Positions 25,828-34,234 of a stretch of DNA of 64,000 nucleotides are shown here, one piece after another. The notes beneath the pieces are model-generated. The model saw nothing but the letters and a program-made list of their open reading frames with translations, was not told where the DNA came from and made no database searches. Where the stretch lies: positions 62,001-126,000 of the forward strand of contig CAYGQE010000007.1 in assembly GCA_964351995.1 (NCBI GenBank). The letters run 5' to 3'. This DNA is from SZUA-35 sp964351995 (lineage in GTDB: Bacteria; Actinomycetota; Acidimicrobiia; Acidimicrobiales; SZUA-35). Position 1 is the first letter of the stretch; every line of letters starts with the position of its first letter. The translations under genes were made by a program, and so were the position numbers.

Positions 25828-27045
25828 ATGAACGACCTCATCGACGAGGAGTTCGTGACACCAGGCGACGAGGTTGCTGAAACCGCCGCCCCGGCAGGTG
25901 GGGCTGGCGGCGGCGCGCTCAAAGAGAGAGGCGAACGAGCGGGCTGGGTCTATCTGCTTGCCGTCGGCCTGGTCGGCCTGTTGGTGCTGGGTATCGGCTT
26001 GGGGTCACGCGAGACTCGTGAGCCGTTGGTGATCGGTGGCGACGCCGAGTCCGAGCAAGCGGTAGCCGGACGTTCGGCGGTGCTCGAGGTGGCGGTCGAA
26101 AACGCAACGGTGTCGTTGGCCGGTGAGTTGCCTGACGAAGGCGCGGTAGCTCAGGCCATCGATCTGGCCACCGCCCGGTTCGGTGAAGGCACCGTGACCA
26201 GCTCGCTGGTGTCGAACTCTTCGGTCACGCTCGTCGGGGGAGTGGTGAATGTGTCGGGCACCGCGGAAGAAGGCGACGAGTCACCGAACGGTCTGCAGTC
26301 CGACTTGGCGGCGGCCTTCGGCCTGGAGGCGGGCGGCTTCGAGATCACTCGCACCGAAGCTGCGTTCACGCCTGTTCGCGCCGATGCCTTGGTGGCGGCT
26401 GGTGTGATCGAGCTGTCTGGTGGATTCCCCGATCAGGCTGCAGTCGACCAATTCATCCTTGCTGCCGAGACCGTCTACGGCGTCGAGAACGTCCGAGGCG
26501 CCAATGTCGTTGTCGATCGTGGCACCACCCTCAATGGTGCAACGTTCGGTATCTCTGGCTTGGTCGACGCCGGCGACACCCGAGCGACCGAGTTCCAGAA
26601 CACCGTGTTGGCGTTCTTCAGCGCAACCAACGCCGACACGACTGGCCTCGAGATCGACACGAGCCCAGAAGCGCTTGCTCGGCTCGAGGAACGTCTGCGG
26701 TCCGAGGTGGCGCAACAGCCGATTCTCTTTGCTTCTGGTCAAGCCACGATCGATGCCGAGAGTGCGCCGATCCTCGAGCGTTTGGCGTTGGCGATCAATG
26801 CAACGCCAGGCATCGATGTCGAGGTTGTGGGTCACACTGATGGTGAAGGAGCGGTCGAGATCAACCAAGACATTTCCGAGCGGCGAGCGCAAGCGGTTGT
26901 CGATCGCTTGGTTGCGCTTGGTGTCGACATTGAGCGTTTGCGGGCGAGAGGTGCCGGTGAGTCTGAACCCATTGGTGACAACGACACCGAAGAAGGTCGA
27001 GCGCAGAACCGCCGCATCGCCTTCGAATTCGACGGCGCCTCGTGA
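25828..27045 (+). CDS. OmpATb/ArfA-like OmpA-domain membrane protein
   Basis: 405 residues. One membrane helix (about 39-58) follows a Gly/Ala-rich head. Residues about 70-280 contain repeated BON-like units, each with a pattern like VELSGGFPDQAAVDQFILAA or VSLAGELPDEGAVAQAIDLA. The C-terminal OmpA peptidoglycan-binding domain (about 285-405) has ILFASGQATI, VVGHTDGEG, SERRAQAVVDRL and GAGESEPI. This is the layout of mycobacterial OmpATb/ArfA, needed for survival at acid pH. No ArfBC-like partners follow. Convergent with the FAH gene. Confidence 0.85.
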   Translation: MNDLIDEEFVTPGDEVAETAAPAGGAGGGALKERGERAGWVYLLAVGLVGLLVLGIGLGSRETREPLVIGGDAESEQAVAGRSAVLEVAVENATVSLAGELPDEGAVAQAIDLATARFGEGTVTSSLVSNSSVTLVGGVVNVSGTAEEGDESPNGLQSDLAAAFGLEAGGFEITRTEAAFTPVRADALVAAGVIELSGGFPDQAAVDQFILAAETVYGVENVRGANVVVDRGTTLNGATFGISGLVDAGDTRATEFQNTVLAFFSATNADTTGLEIDTSPEALARLEERLRSEVAQQPILFASGQATIDAESAPILERLALAINATPGIDVEVVGHTDGEGAVEINQDISERRAQAVVDRLVALGVDIERLRARGAGESEPIGDNDTEEGRAQNRRIAFEFDGAS

Positions 27046-27060
27046 ACGCATTGGCCTGCC

Positions 27061-27103
27061 AACCCCGGGTTTGAGACCCTCAGTTTTGGCGGTCTGAGCC
27101 CCC
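27061..27103 (+). repeat. Inverted-repeat element, copy A (flanks FAH gene)
   Basis: A 43-nt element beginning AACCCCGGGTT and ending AGCCCCC. The reverse complement of 27973-28015 matches it at 36 of 43 positions, including the blocks AACCCCGGGTT, GACCCTCAG, CGGTCT and AGCCCCC. This copy overlaps the last codons of the FAH gene (stop at 27080-27082) and the convergent space after the OmpA-like gene. Self-complementary parts (AGACC/GGTCT, CTCAG/CTGAG) let it fold into a hairpin. Origin unknown. Confidence 0.7.
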
Positions 27104-27955
27104 GGTTGAGGCAGGTTCATCAACGAAGCGGTGCTCGATGGTCCCGACGCTCTCGACCTCGATCTTCACGACGTCTCCGTCTTTCAAGAACTTGGGCGGG
27201 TCGAAGTAGGCGGCTACACCGCTGCTGGTGCCGGTAGCGATGATGTCGCCGGGTTCGAGCGTGCAGACCGTCGAGATGGTCTCGATCTGGTTCCAGCAGT
27301 CGAAGACCATCTGATCGGTGGTCGTACTCTGACGAAGCTCACCGTTGACCCAGGTCTTCATGGCCAGTCCGTGCGGCTCGGGCAACTCGTCAGCAGTGAC
27401 CAACCACGGGCCGATCGGACCGTGCCCGTCCCAGCTCTTGCCGAGGGTCATGGTCGGCGCCTTTTTCTGCCAGTCGCGGACCGACACGTCGTTCACCACG
27501 AGATAGCCAGCCACGACCGTAGGCGCTTCCTCACGTGAGACCGAGCGACAGCGCCGCCCGATCACCATGCCGAGCTCACCTTCGTAGTCGACGTGGTCAG
27601 GGGCGGCGGCTGGGATTGGAACATCGGCGAACGGATCGTTGATGCACGATGTTTGCTTGTTGAAGATGACGGGGAACTCGGGCACCGGCCGGTTGCCCTC
27701 AGCGATGTGGTCCATGTAGTTGAGGCCCACGGCCAAGAACTTGGGCGGCCGAGCCACCGGGGCGAGCAACGTCACGTTGCCCAACGGCCAGCGATCGGCT
27801 CCATCGGCAGCGTCGGTCCGTTCCGTCGGGTCGAGCATCGCGGCAGCGACCACATCGTCACCGAGCCCCAGCCAACCGAGACTCACCACCTCGTCGCCCT
27901 CGACTGAACCCAACTGGGGCTCGCTCCCGTTCACCTTGAATCGTGCGATTTTCAT
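27080..27955 (-). CDS. Fumarylacetoacetate hydrolase (FAH) family protein
   Basis: 291 residues. FAH fold markers: LAVGLNYMDHIAEG near residue 75, the metal-binding EGELGMVIGRRCRSVSREEA region (Glu, Glu, Asp set), NDVSVRDWQ, and the C-terminal LEPGDIIATGTSSGVA. Enzymes of this group hydrolyse C-C bonds in 2,4-diketo or hydroxy-keto acids from aromatic catabolism (ureidoglycolate lyase and oxaloacetate decarboxylase also occur). A ribosome-binding purine stretch (AAAGAG) precedes the ATG. The gene is flanked by inverted 43-nt repeats. Confidence 0.92.
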   Translation of the reverse strand: MKIARFKVNGSEPQLGSVEGDEVVSLGWLGLGDDVVAAAMLDPTERTDAADGADRWPLGNVTLLAPVARPPKFLAVGLNYMDHIAEGNRPVPEFPVIFNKQTSCINDPFADVPIPAAAPDHVDYEGELGMVIGRRCRSVSREEAPTVVAGYLVVNDVSVRDWQKKAPTMTLGKSWDGHGPIGPWLVTADELPEPHGLAMKTWVNGELRQSTTTDQMVFDCWNQIETISTVCTLEPGDIIATGTSSGVAAYFDPPKFLKDGDVVKIEVESVGTIEHRFVDEPASTGGSDRQN

Positions 27956-27972
27956 CTGGCTCTTTCCGAAAT

Positions 27973-28015
27973 GGGGGCTGAGACCGTCAAGGCTGAGGGT
28001 CAGGAACCCGGGGTT
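27973..28015 (-). repeat. Inverted-repeat element, copy B (flanks FAH gene)
   Basis: Reads on the minus strand as AACCCCGGGTT ... AGCCCCC, 36 of 43 positions shared with copy A in opposite orientation. It lies in the 81-bp spacer between the FAH start and the GH2 stop, upstream of the FAH ATG by 18 nt, so it could be in the 5' leader of FAH or form the end of the GH2 transcript. Confidence 0.7.
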
Positions 28016-28036
28016 TGCGCAGGTGTGTTGAGGCGC

Positions 28037-29842
28037 TTAGGGGAGGGATTGGTAGTAGGCCTGGAGGGTGTGGAAGGCGAGCTTCTTTTCCCCTTCTTCG
28101 CTGATGAGCCCTTTGCGGTTGTAGCCGTCTTGGATGCCGGGCAAGGTTCGCATCGGTGTGCGGAAGTCCTTGAGGATCCACGGTGACATGCCGGCGCATT
28201 CGGTCTGGGCGTCGACCATCTCGATCTGTGCGTCGTACACCGCAGCCTGAAACTCTTCGGTCCAGATCTGACCGTCATCGCCGTGATGGCCAAACTTCGC
28301 CCCGGCCCCGAGCTCGCTGAAGATGATGGGCTTGGCGAAGACCGAGGTCCATCGAGTGGCCGCGATGTCTTCTCGGTTGCCGTAGTACCAACCGAGGTAC
28401 TGATTGACCCCGATGACGTCGACGTGTTCGCCGAGCGGATCGTCGATGTGGACTGAGGGATCATTCGACGGAAGGGTCAGCAGTGCGGCGGTGACCAGGC
28501 GGGTGGGGTCGAGCTCTTTGAACCGTTCGAGAACGGTACGGATGAAGCGGTTGCGGTTGTCTCCCGGCAGCGTCTCGTTCGCTGCCGACCACAAGATGAC
28601 ACTGGCCCGGCTGCGGTCCCGCACCACGAGTTCATCGGCCTGCTCGAGTCCGTTGGCCAGGACGTCGTCGTTGCCGAAGTCGATGCCCCAATAGACCGGC
28701 AGCTCGCCCCAGACCATCAAGCCGAGACGGTCGGCCTCGTGCACCATCGCCTCGTCGTGTTGGTAGTGGCCCAGACGCACGAAGTTCGCTCCGAGCTCGA
28801 CGGCCCAACTCAGCAGCGTCTTGGCATCGTCCTCGCCGTGCGCCCGCTTGCCGCCGGTCGGGCCCTCACCGTGGATCGAGATGCCCTTGCAGAACACGGG
28901 CTGGTCGTTCACGAAGATCTGGGTGCCTTCGGTGCGGACGGTCCGGAAACCGACTTGATCGGTGACGGTGTCGACCGTGTTGCCGTTGGCGTCGATCAGC
29001 TTGAAGGTCACGTCGTGCAGCACTGGGGCGCCTGGTGCCCATCGTTCGAGCACTGCCGCTTGATCGGCGCTGAAGAGCGTGACGGTTCGGTCGAAGGAGT
29101 CGAAGTCGGCGGTCATGCCAGCGCACTCGACCATGGCGCTGAAGGTCTCGGCGATCAGACCGCCATCAGACACGCCGCCAACGATCGACCCATCAGCCGC
29201 CATGGCGATCCACGAGTCCAGCAGGAACGACGCTGGCATGGTCACGAGCTCTACCGAACGCGTGATGCCGCCGAAGTTCCACCAGTCGCTGCGCATGGCG
29301 GGAATGCGGTCGGCCTCTCGACGATTGTTGACCATCACGACCAACGAGTGGGTGCCGGTCGAGAGCTTGCCGGTGACGTCGACTGCGAACCCGCCGAACC
29401 CGCCGACGTGGCACGCCAGTTCCTCGCCGTCGAGAAACACCCGGCAGGTGTGGTTGACCGCACCGAAGCTGAGGAAGCTTCGCTCGCCGTCAGCGGGAGC
29501 GTCGGCAACGTCGAACAATCGCCGGTACCAGATGGTGTCTTCGTAGAAATGCAGCTCGGGGTGCTGGGTGTTCCAGTCGCCCGGCACCTCCAACTCCATC
29601 GATGTGTCGAAGTCGTACTCGACCCGGTCACCAGGGTGGCGGGGCTTGAAGTCGCGGAAGTATCCCTGGGTGTTTCGTTCACCCAAGATGTTGACGTAGC
29701 CGGTGTTGTAAGGGTCGGGAATGGCCCGCCAGGTGCCATCGAGTGACGTGACCTGGCCAGCCGCTCGACGTGAGCGAAGGTTGGTCAAGAGCGTGGTGCC
29801 GCTGGTGCGTTCGGGGCCGATGGTGTTTCCGGTCAAATCCAC
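28037..29842 (-). CDS. Glycoside hydrolase family 2 (beta-glucuronidase/galactosidase-like)
   Basis: 601 residues, without a signal peptide, so cytoplasmic. Domain order: jelly-roll sugar-binding domain (about 30-205, with GDWNTQHPELHFYEDTIWYRR), Ig-like domain (about 210-305), then the TIM barrel. The acid/base is E423 in SAANETLPG and the nucleophile E510 in IIFSELGAG, both at the expected GH2 places. Length and ISIHGEGP-like loops point to the glucuronidase branch, but specificity is open. Twelve bp downstream of the PIG-L gene and probably co-transcribed, suggesting breakdown of an amino- or acetylated glycoside. Confidence 0.9.
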   Translation of the reverse strand: MDLTGNTIGPERTSGTTLLTNLRSRRAAGQVTSLDGTWRAIPDPYNTGYVNILGERNTQGYFRDFKPRHPGDRVEYDFDTSMELEVPGDWNTQHPELHFYEDTIWYRRLFDVADAPADGERSFLSFGAVNHTCRVFLDGEELACHVGGFGGFAVDVTGKLSTGTHSLVVMVNNRREADRIPAMRSDWWNFGGITRSVELVTMPASFLLDSWIAMAADGSIVGGVSDGGLIAETFSAMVECAGMTADFDSFDRTVTLFSADQAAVLERWAPGAPVLHDVTFKLIDANGNTVDTVTDQVGFRTVRTEGTQIFVNDQPVFCKGISIHGEGPTGGKRAHGEDDAKTLLSWAVELGANFVRLGHYQHDEAMVHEADRLGLMVWGELPVYWGIDFGNDDVLANGLEQADELVVRDRSRASVILWSAANETLPGDNRNRFIRTVLERFKELDPTRLVTAALLTLPSNDPSVHIDDPLGEHVDVIGVNQYLGWYYGNREDIAATRWTSVFAKPIIFSELGAGAKFGHHGDDGQIWTEEFQAAVYDAQIEMVDAQTECAGMSPWILKDFRTPMRTLPGIQDGYNRKGLISEEGEKKLAFHTLQAYYQSLP

Positions 29843-29854
29843 CAGACGATCTTG

Positions 29855-30565
29855 TCAGCCCGTGGCGAGTTTGCGGAATCCTTCCGCCATGCGACCGTCG
29901 TCGAATCCGGCATCACCAGCGACGCGCACGCCCCACTCCCGAATGAGATCGGGAATGCGGCTCGGGTCTTGCATTTGGCTCTCGTGGCACAGCAGGGCTT
30001 CGATCTTCGCTTCATAGGTGTCGGTGATGTCGACGAAGTGATTGGCGTCGGGTCCACCGACCAGCCAGACCTCGGGCACCGAGTGGGGCTCGTGGCCCTC
30101 GGCCATGAGTTCGACGTGGGCAAACTCGTTGCGACTGTCGGGGTAGACAGCGCACAAGGTTGCCTCACCGGCGGCCAGGTGATCAGGGTGGGCGCTGTAG
30201 ATGCGTTCAAGGTTCCGGGTCGGGGACTGGGTGACCACGACGTCCGGCTTGACCTGGCGGATGACTCGACTGATGGCCTTGCGCAACTCCATGGTCACCT
30301 CGACCGCCCCATCGGGGAAACCCAGGAAGTGCAGCTCGTCGACCCCGACGACCTTTGCTGCCTTGGTCTGTTCTTCTTGACGGATCTCGGCCATGCGCTC
30401 ACGAGTGATCGTGTTGTCGAAGCCTCCCGCCTGCCCATCGGTGATGAGGCAGTACACAACGCGGTGACCGGCGAGGGTCAACGACGCAGTGGTGCCGGCA
30501 CATCCGAAGTCGAGATCGTCGGGGTGTGCGGCGACGTGGAGATAGGTGAGGGTTTCGGATGCCAT
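29855..30565 (-). CDS. PIG-L/LmbE-family deacetylase
   Basis: 236 residues. The zinc site is AHPDDLDFGCAGT at residues 12-24 (His, Asp, Asp) plus HPDH near 130, the pattern of MshB, Mca and PIG-L de-N-acetylases. The region after GEATLCA differs from MshB, so assignment to mycothiol synthesis is not made. TAACGT lies 6 nt before the ATG, indicating a leaderless transcript. It is followed within 12 bp by the GH2 gene, so deacetylation of a sugar conjugate before glycosidic cleavage is a reasonable inference. Confidence 0.9.
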   Translation of the reverse strand: MASETLTYLHVAAHPDDLDFGCAGTTASLTLAGHRVVYCLITDGQAGGFDNTITRERMAEIRQEEQTKAAKVVGVDELHFLGFPDGAVEVTMELRKAISRVIRQVKPDVVVTQSPTRNLERIYSAHPDHLAAGEATLCAVYPDSRNEFAHVELMAEGHEPHSVPEVWLVGGPDANHFVDITDTYEAKIEALLCHESQMQDPSRIPDLIREWGVRVAGDAGFDDGRMAEGFRKLATG

Positions 30566-30640
30566 CGGGCGACGTTAACCGTCTGCTCGGTCGAGCGGCG
30601 AACGAGGTGAACCCTTGCCCTCTTGGGCCATGATGGACAG

Positions 30641-31063
30641 ATGGCCACCATGAACAAAGAAGAGCGTGAGGAATACCTCAGCCGAGCCCACGTCGGAGTG
30701 ATCGCAATCGAGCAAGCAGGACGGGGGCCGCTGGCGGTGCCGGTCTGGTATTCCTATGAGCCTGGCGGCAACGTCGAGGTGTTGATGGGTGCTGACTCGG
30801 TCAAGGCGAAACTCATCAAGGCGTCCGGCCGCTACACGATGACCGTGCAGCGAGAGGATCTGCCGTACAAGTACGTGATGGCCGAAGGGCCAGTGGTCGA
30901 GACTCGTCCTGCTGAGACCGAGCGCGACACCCGCCCGATGGCGAGGCGCTATCTGGGCGACGAGCTCGGCGACCAGTACGTCGGCGACGGTGCGGACAAC
31001 TCGAGCATTGTTGTCGCGATGCATCCCGAGCGTTGGTACTCGACCGACTACGGCAAAAGCTGA
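30641..31063 (+). CDS. Pyridoxamine 5'-phosphate oxidase-like flavin/F420-binding protein
   Basis: About 140 residues; the start may be 30641 or 30650 (an in-frame start at 30623 exists too). The split-barrel pattern is clear: LSRAHVGVIAIEQAGRGPLAVPVWYSY, MGADSVKAKLI and YTMTVQREDLPYKYVMAEGPV. Members of this family bind FMN or F420 and include F420H2-dependent reductases in actinobacteria; the one substrate-defining motif is absent, so no activity is claimed. Convergent with the DmdA-like gene, 12 bp apart. Confidence 0.85.
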   Translation: MATMNKEEREEYLSRAHVGVIAIEQAGRGPLAVPVWYSYEPGGNVEVLMGADSVKAKLIKASGRYTMTVQREDLPYKYVMAEGPVVETRPAETERDTRPMARRYLGDELGDQYVGDGADNSSIVVAMHPERWYSTDYGKS

Positions 31064-31075
31064 CCCGCACGGGGG

Positions 31076-32209
31076 TCAGGAAATGAACGGCAGCGCGGAG
31101 ATCGTGCCACAGCGCCGCTCACCGTTGTAGAACTCGACGGTCACCGTCATGCCCGGCTCCTGGTGGTTCATGTCCATGATCGACAGAGCGATGTTTTTCT
31201 GGAGGCGTGGAGAGTGGCAGGCGCTGGTGACCGTGCCCACTCGTTGACCGTCGGTGTCGACTACGTGCCACCACTGGTCGTTACCCTGGATGGGATCGCC
31301 TTCGATGATGATGCCGATCTGGCGCTGCACCGGTCCTTGTTCCCTGATCTCGAGCAGGGCGTCCTTGGCCAGAAAGTCGGCTTCTTGGTCGAGGGCGCAG
31401 TAGCGGTCGAGTCCGACTTCGAACGGGTTGTTTCTGATCGTCATGTCGTTGCCGTACGAGAGCAGGCCACCCTCGATGCGCTCCATCGACGACGGGGCTC
31501 CCGGTTGGATGCCGTACGGCTGACCGGCTTCGGCAACTCGTTCCCAGAGTTCGGTCCCGAACGCTCGATCGCGTAGATACAGCTCGAAGCCGCCCTGCTT
31601 GCTCCAACCGCTGCGGGCAATCACGAGAGGGATACCAGCAAAGTCGAACTCTCGGAACCAAAAGAACTTGAGCTCCCGAACCCAATCGCCGAACAGGACC
31701 GCAGCGACATCGTCCGCCAACGGTCCCTGGATCGCCATCGGCGAGACGTCGGGTTCGGTGCACTCGACATCGAGACCGAGGCCTCGGGCCAGGCCCATGG
31801 CCCACAACAACACGTCGGAGTCAGCGATCGACAGCCAGAAATGGTCCTCTGCGAGCCGGAGAAGGACCGGGTCATTGACGATGCCGCCGTGTTCGTTGCA
31901 CAGCGGCACGTACTTGCACTGGCCGATCTTCATCTTCGACAGATCGCGAGGCGTCATCATCGTGGCGAGAGCGAAGGCATCCGGGCCCTTGAGTTCGACC
32001 TGACGCTCGACGGCGACATCCCACATCGACACGGCATTGATGATCGGCCAGTAGTCCTCCTCGGCACTCTTGTAGACCGTGGGCAACAGCATCTTGTTGT
32101 AGACCGTGAATGCCTGAACCCCAGCAGCGCCGGTGGCTTCGAAATACGGCGAGAGCCGCGTGCGGGTACTGAAGGTGAGGTGAGACTGTGACACGGGGAA
32201 CTCCAGCAT
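31076..32209 (-). CDS. dmdA: DmdA-like dimethylsulfoniopropionate demethylase (GcvT family)
   Basis: 377 residues. GcvT-fold protein that shares the DmdA signature stretches rather than those of the glycine cleavage T protein: VQAFTVYNKMLLPTVYKS, WDVAVERQVELKGPDA, MTPRDLSK, CNEHGGIVNDPVLLRLAED, FWLSIADSDVLLWA, EPDVSPMAIQGP, ARSGWSKQGGFELYL and ERIEGGLLSYGNDMT. DmdA transfers a methyl group from DMSP to tetrahydrofolate, giving methylmercaptopropionate. Assignment is from remembered family motifs; a related DmdA-like clade member is the main alternative. No dmdB/C/D genes are in the window. TAACTT lies 18 nt before the ATG. Confidence 0.75.
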   Translation of the reverse strand: MLEFPVSQSHLTFSTRTRLSPYFEATGAAGVQAFTVYNKMLLPTVYKSAEEDYWPIINAVSMWDVAVERQVELKGPDAFALATMMTPRDLSKMKIGQCKYVPLCNEHGGIVNDPVLLRLAEDHFWLSIADSDVLLWAMGLARGLGLDVECTEPDVSPMAIQGPLADDVAAVLFGDWVRELKFFWFREFDFAGIPLVIARSGWSKQGGFELYLRDRAFGTELWERVAEAGQPYGIQPGAPSSMERIEGGLLSYGNDMTIRNNPFEVGLDRYCALDQEADFLAKDALLEIREQGPVQRQIGIIIEGDPIQGNDQWWHVVDTDGQRVGTVTSACHSPRLQKNIALSIMDMNHQEPGMTVTVEFYNGERRCGTISALPFIS

Positions 32210-32489
32210 CGGTGGAACGGGAGGCGGAAGTTAGCCCACTCAGGGACCGTCGAATGTGGCTCTTGCCATGCGCAACGGAGGTTCTCGTTCTGTGCAACAA
32301 GCGTCTCAGTTGCGACGAGCGCAGAGCCGTCCGGTTCATCAAGCAAGAAGTGGAGTTCGGGTCGGATTTCGCACCCGTCAGCGAGCTCGATGTGCAGCGC
32401 CACCGCTTCATCATGCAGGGCCCGGTCATCGACGAGTCGACCGATCTCTCTGAGTTGCCTCTGGGCATACGGGGCGACATCAGGGTGCT

Positions 32490-32643
32490 TGATCGACAAT
32501 GACTGATCGACAATGANNNNNNNNNNNNNNNNNNNNNNNNNNNNNNNNNNNNNNNNNNNNNNNNNNNNNNNNNNNNNNNNNNNNNNNNNNNNNNNNNNNN
32601 NNNNNNNNNNNNNNNNTGATCGACAATGACTGATCGACAATGA
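32490..32643 (+). repeat. 14-bp tandem repeat interrupted by a 100-N assembly gap
   Basis: The unit TGATCGACAATGAC occurs twice before the gap (from 32490) and twice after it (32617-32643), so an array of unknown length was collapsed by the assembler. The rest of the non-coding stretch 32210-32668 holds only an 82-codon open frame (ATG 32254 to 32502, plus strand) without ribosome-binding site, promoter or recognisable domain. I do not call it a gene. Confidence 0.8.
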
Positions 32644-32668
32644 GTGGCTGTCTGGTTGCTCGACAGGC

Positions 32669-33808
32669 TCAGACCGGGGCAACACGCCGAAGAGTTGCGA
32701 GCAGCGGTAGCGCAACGCCGCCGAGCACGACCAGGACGACGACGATGATGACGGCAGGGTCAGTCGCATCGACGAGTAAACCGGTGAGGAATGGCACGCC
32801 CACGCCCCCCACATTGGTTGCCAGTAGTTGTCGCCCTGCCATACGAGCGGCGTGAACCTCGCCGACGCGTTCACGAGTACGGGCGAAGAGCGTGGGAATG
32901 AGTGGCCCGAGGCTGGCACCGGCAAACACCAGGGCGCCAACGGCAAGGACCGGAGGGAGGACCGCAACGCCAGCGACACCGCCGAGGGCCGCAAGGCTGA
33001 GTTTCACGGTGCCGGTTCGGTCGACGAGGGGGGTGATCTGAGGCCTCGACATCAGGAGCCGCCCGACCATCAAGCCAGCCCAAAAGCCCGACACAGCCAC
33101 GGCTGCAAGGTCGTCATCGAACCAGCGGCTCTCGGTGAGGTAGGTGTATGCCCACTGCCCGGTCGTGACCTCGAGCGCGACAAGTGCGGCGAACGCTCCG
33201 AGCGATGCGAAAATCACCACGGGGTTGACCGGCTCTGCCTCTTGATCGATCGTGACCGTGACCGGCACCGGAGGTGGCCAGGCGTTGCGAGCACGAAAGG
33301 CCACCGCCGCGGCTGCAACCACGATGACAGCTCCGGCGAGCGCCGACCACCGCCAGGTGGGAGCAACGATCACGATGAGCGGACCGACCGTGGCACCGAA
33401 CCCGTACATCCCATGGATCAGGCCGGTGCTGCCGACGTCGCCGATCGTGGTGATGAAGATTGCTCCGAGCGAATCGAGCAAACCGGACACGACGCCAACC
33501 GCGGCGATCGCCGCAAGAAAGAGGATCCACGTCGTGGAACCAGCCACCGCAAGCGAGGCGGTCGCAAGCGCAAGCAGGGCAACCAAGAATGCTGAACCCA
33601 TCGGAATGTGTCGCAGCGCGGCTCGGCCAGCCAGTGCGGTGCTCATGCGGCCGATGCCGTAGACGAGCGACACGAGCCCAAGGGCGCCAACGCTCCGCCC
33701 GAACGCCACCTGCACCTGTTCCCAGTAGACACCAACCATCGAGATGGGTACCGCAAACGACGCATACGTGGTGGCTGCGGAGCGAACCGCCATGCGTTGT
33801 TCAGACAC
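32669..33808 (-). CDS. Major facilitator superfamily transporter
   Basis: 379 residues, about 12 hydrophobic segments with a central acidic/proline loop near residue 190. The first half has VYGIGRMSTALAGRAALR, in the position of the MFS motif A; the second half repeats it as WAGLMVGRLLMSRP. The small size and the sequence IHGMYGFGATVGPLIV suggest the fucose/sugar-like or YfkF-type exporters, but the substrate is unknown. TAGCCT sits 6 nt before the GTG, indicating a leaderless mRNA. Its 3' end meets the 14-bp repeat array. Confidence 0.88.
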   Translation of the reverse strand: MSEQRMAVRSAATTYASFAVPISMVGVYWEQVQVAFGRSVGALGLVSLVYGIGRMSTALAGRAALRHIPMGSAFLVALLALATASLAVAGSTTWILFLAAIAAVGVVSGLLDSLGAIFITTIGDVGSTGLIHGMYGFGATVGPLIVIVAPTWRWSALAGAVIVVAAAAVAFRARNAWPPPVPVTVTIDQEAEPVNPVVIFASLGAFAALVALEVTTGQWAYTYLTESRWFDDDLAAVAVSGFWAGLMVGRLLMSRPQITPLVDRTGTVKLSLAALGGVAGVAVLPPVLAVGALVFAGASLGPLIPTLFARTRERVGEVHAARMAGRQLLATNVGGVGVPFLTGLLVDATDPAVIIVVVLVVLGGVALPLLATLRRVAPV

Positions 33809-34021
33809 CTGATGAGGCTACGGGGGCTGTGTCATCGCTCATGCTGCGCCCCTCGATGCTGAAGCCGGAGTTCTCTTGCGGTCTGAAAGGTGGTCTCTGA
33901 TCAATTCTCACCACGGTTTACGACGGTTCTGTTGCAGCTTGTTGCTGCAGAGCGTTTCGACACCATCGGTGAGTGCATCATCACTGTCAGAGTTGAAACA
34001 ACGACACAGGAGGGTGCGGAT

Positions 34022-34234
34022 ATGACGATCGTCGATACCGAAGAAACCTTGGTTGCCGTGCAACGCGGCACTGATCGCCCAAGCGAACTCCAGGTTGATG
34101 ACCGGTCCGAGTGCCCGATCTGTGGGGCGGGGCCAGAGCGTCAGGCCACGGTGTCCCGAGTGCCAGACGGGGCGCTCGAGCTGGTGATTCTGGTTTGCAG
34201 CCAATGTGGGAACGACCATCCCGTTTGGTTCTGA
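34022..34234 (+). CDS. Small zinc-ribbon protein of unknown function
   Basis: 70 residues from ATG 34022, set by an AGGAGGG ribosome-binding site 7 nt upstream; earlier in-frame starts lack one. Two CxxC knuckles (CPIC near residue 32 and CSQC near 59) form a treble-clef or zinc-ribbon site. The N-terminal 25 residues are polar and likely disordered. Function not recognised; such peptides often bind nucleic acid or act as small adaptors. The 212 bp upstream (33809-34021) hold a promoter region and a GCAGC/GCTGC hairpin near 33933. tRNA-Ala follows 82 bp later. Confidence 0.75.
   Translation: MTIVDTEETLVAVQRGTDRPSELQVDDRSECPICGAGPERQATVSRVPDGALELVILVCSQCGNDHPVWF

Noticed and set aside
32254..32502. 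82-codon plus-strand frame upstream of the tandem repeat
   Set aside because: No ribosome-binding site or TANNNT hexamer at the start, no domain, and it ends in the repeat unit; kept as non-coding.
31957..32994. 345-codon minus-strand frame crossing the first run of Ns
   Set aside because: It is open only because Ns carry no stop; its second half is antisense or out-of-frame to dmdA and the MFS gene.
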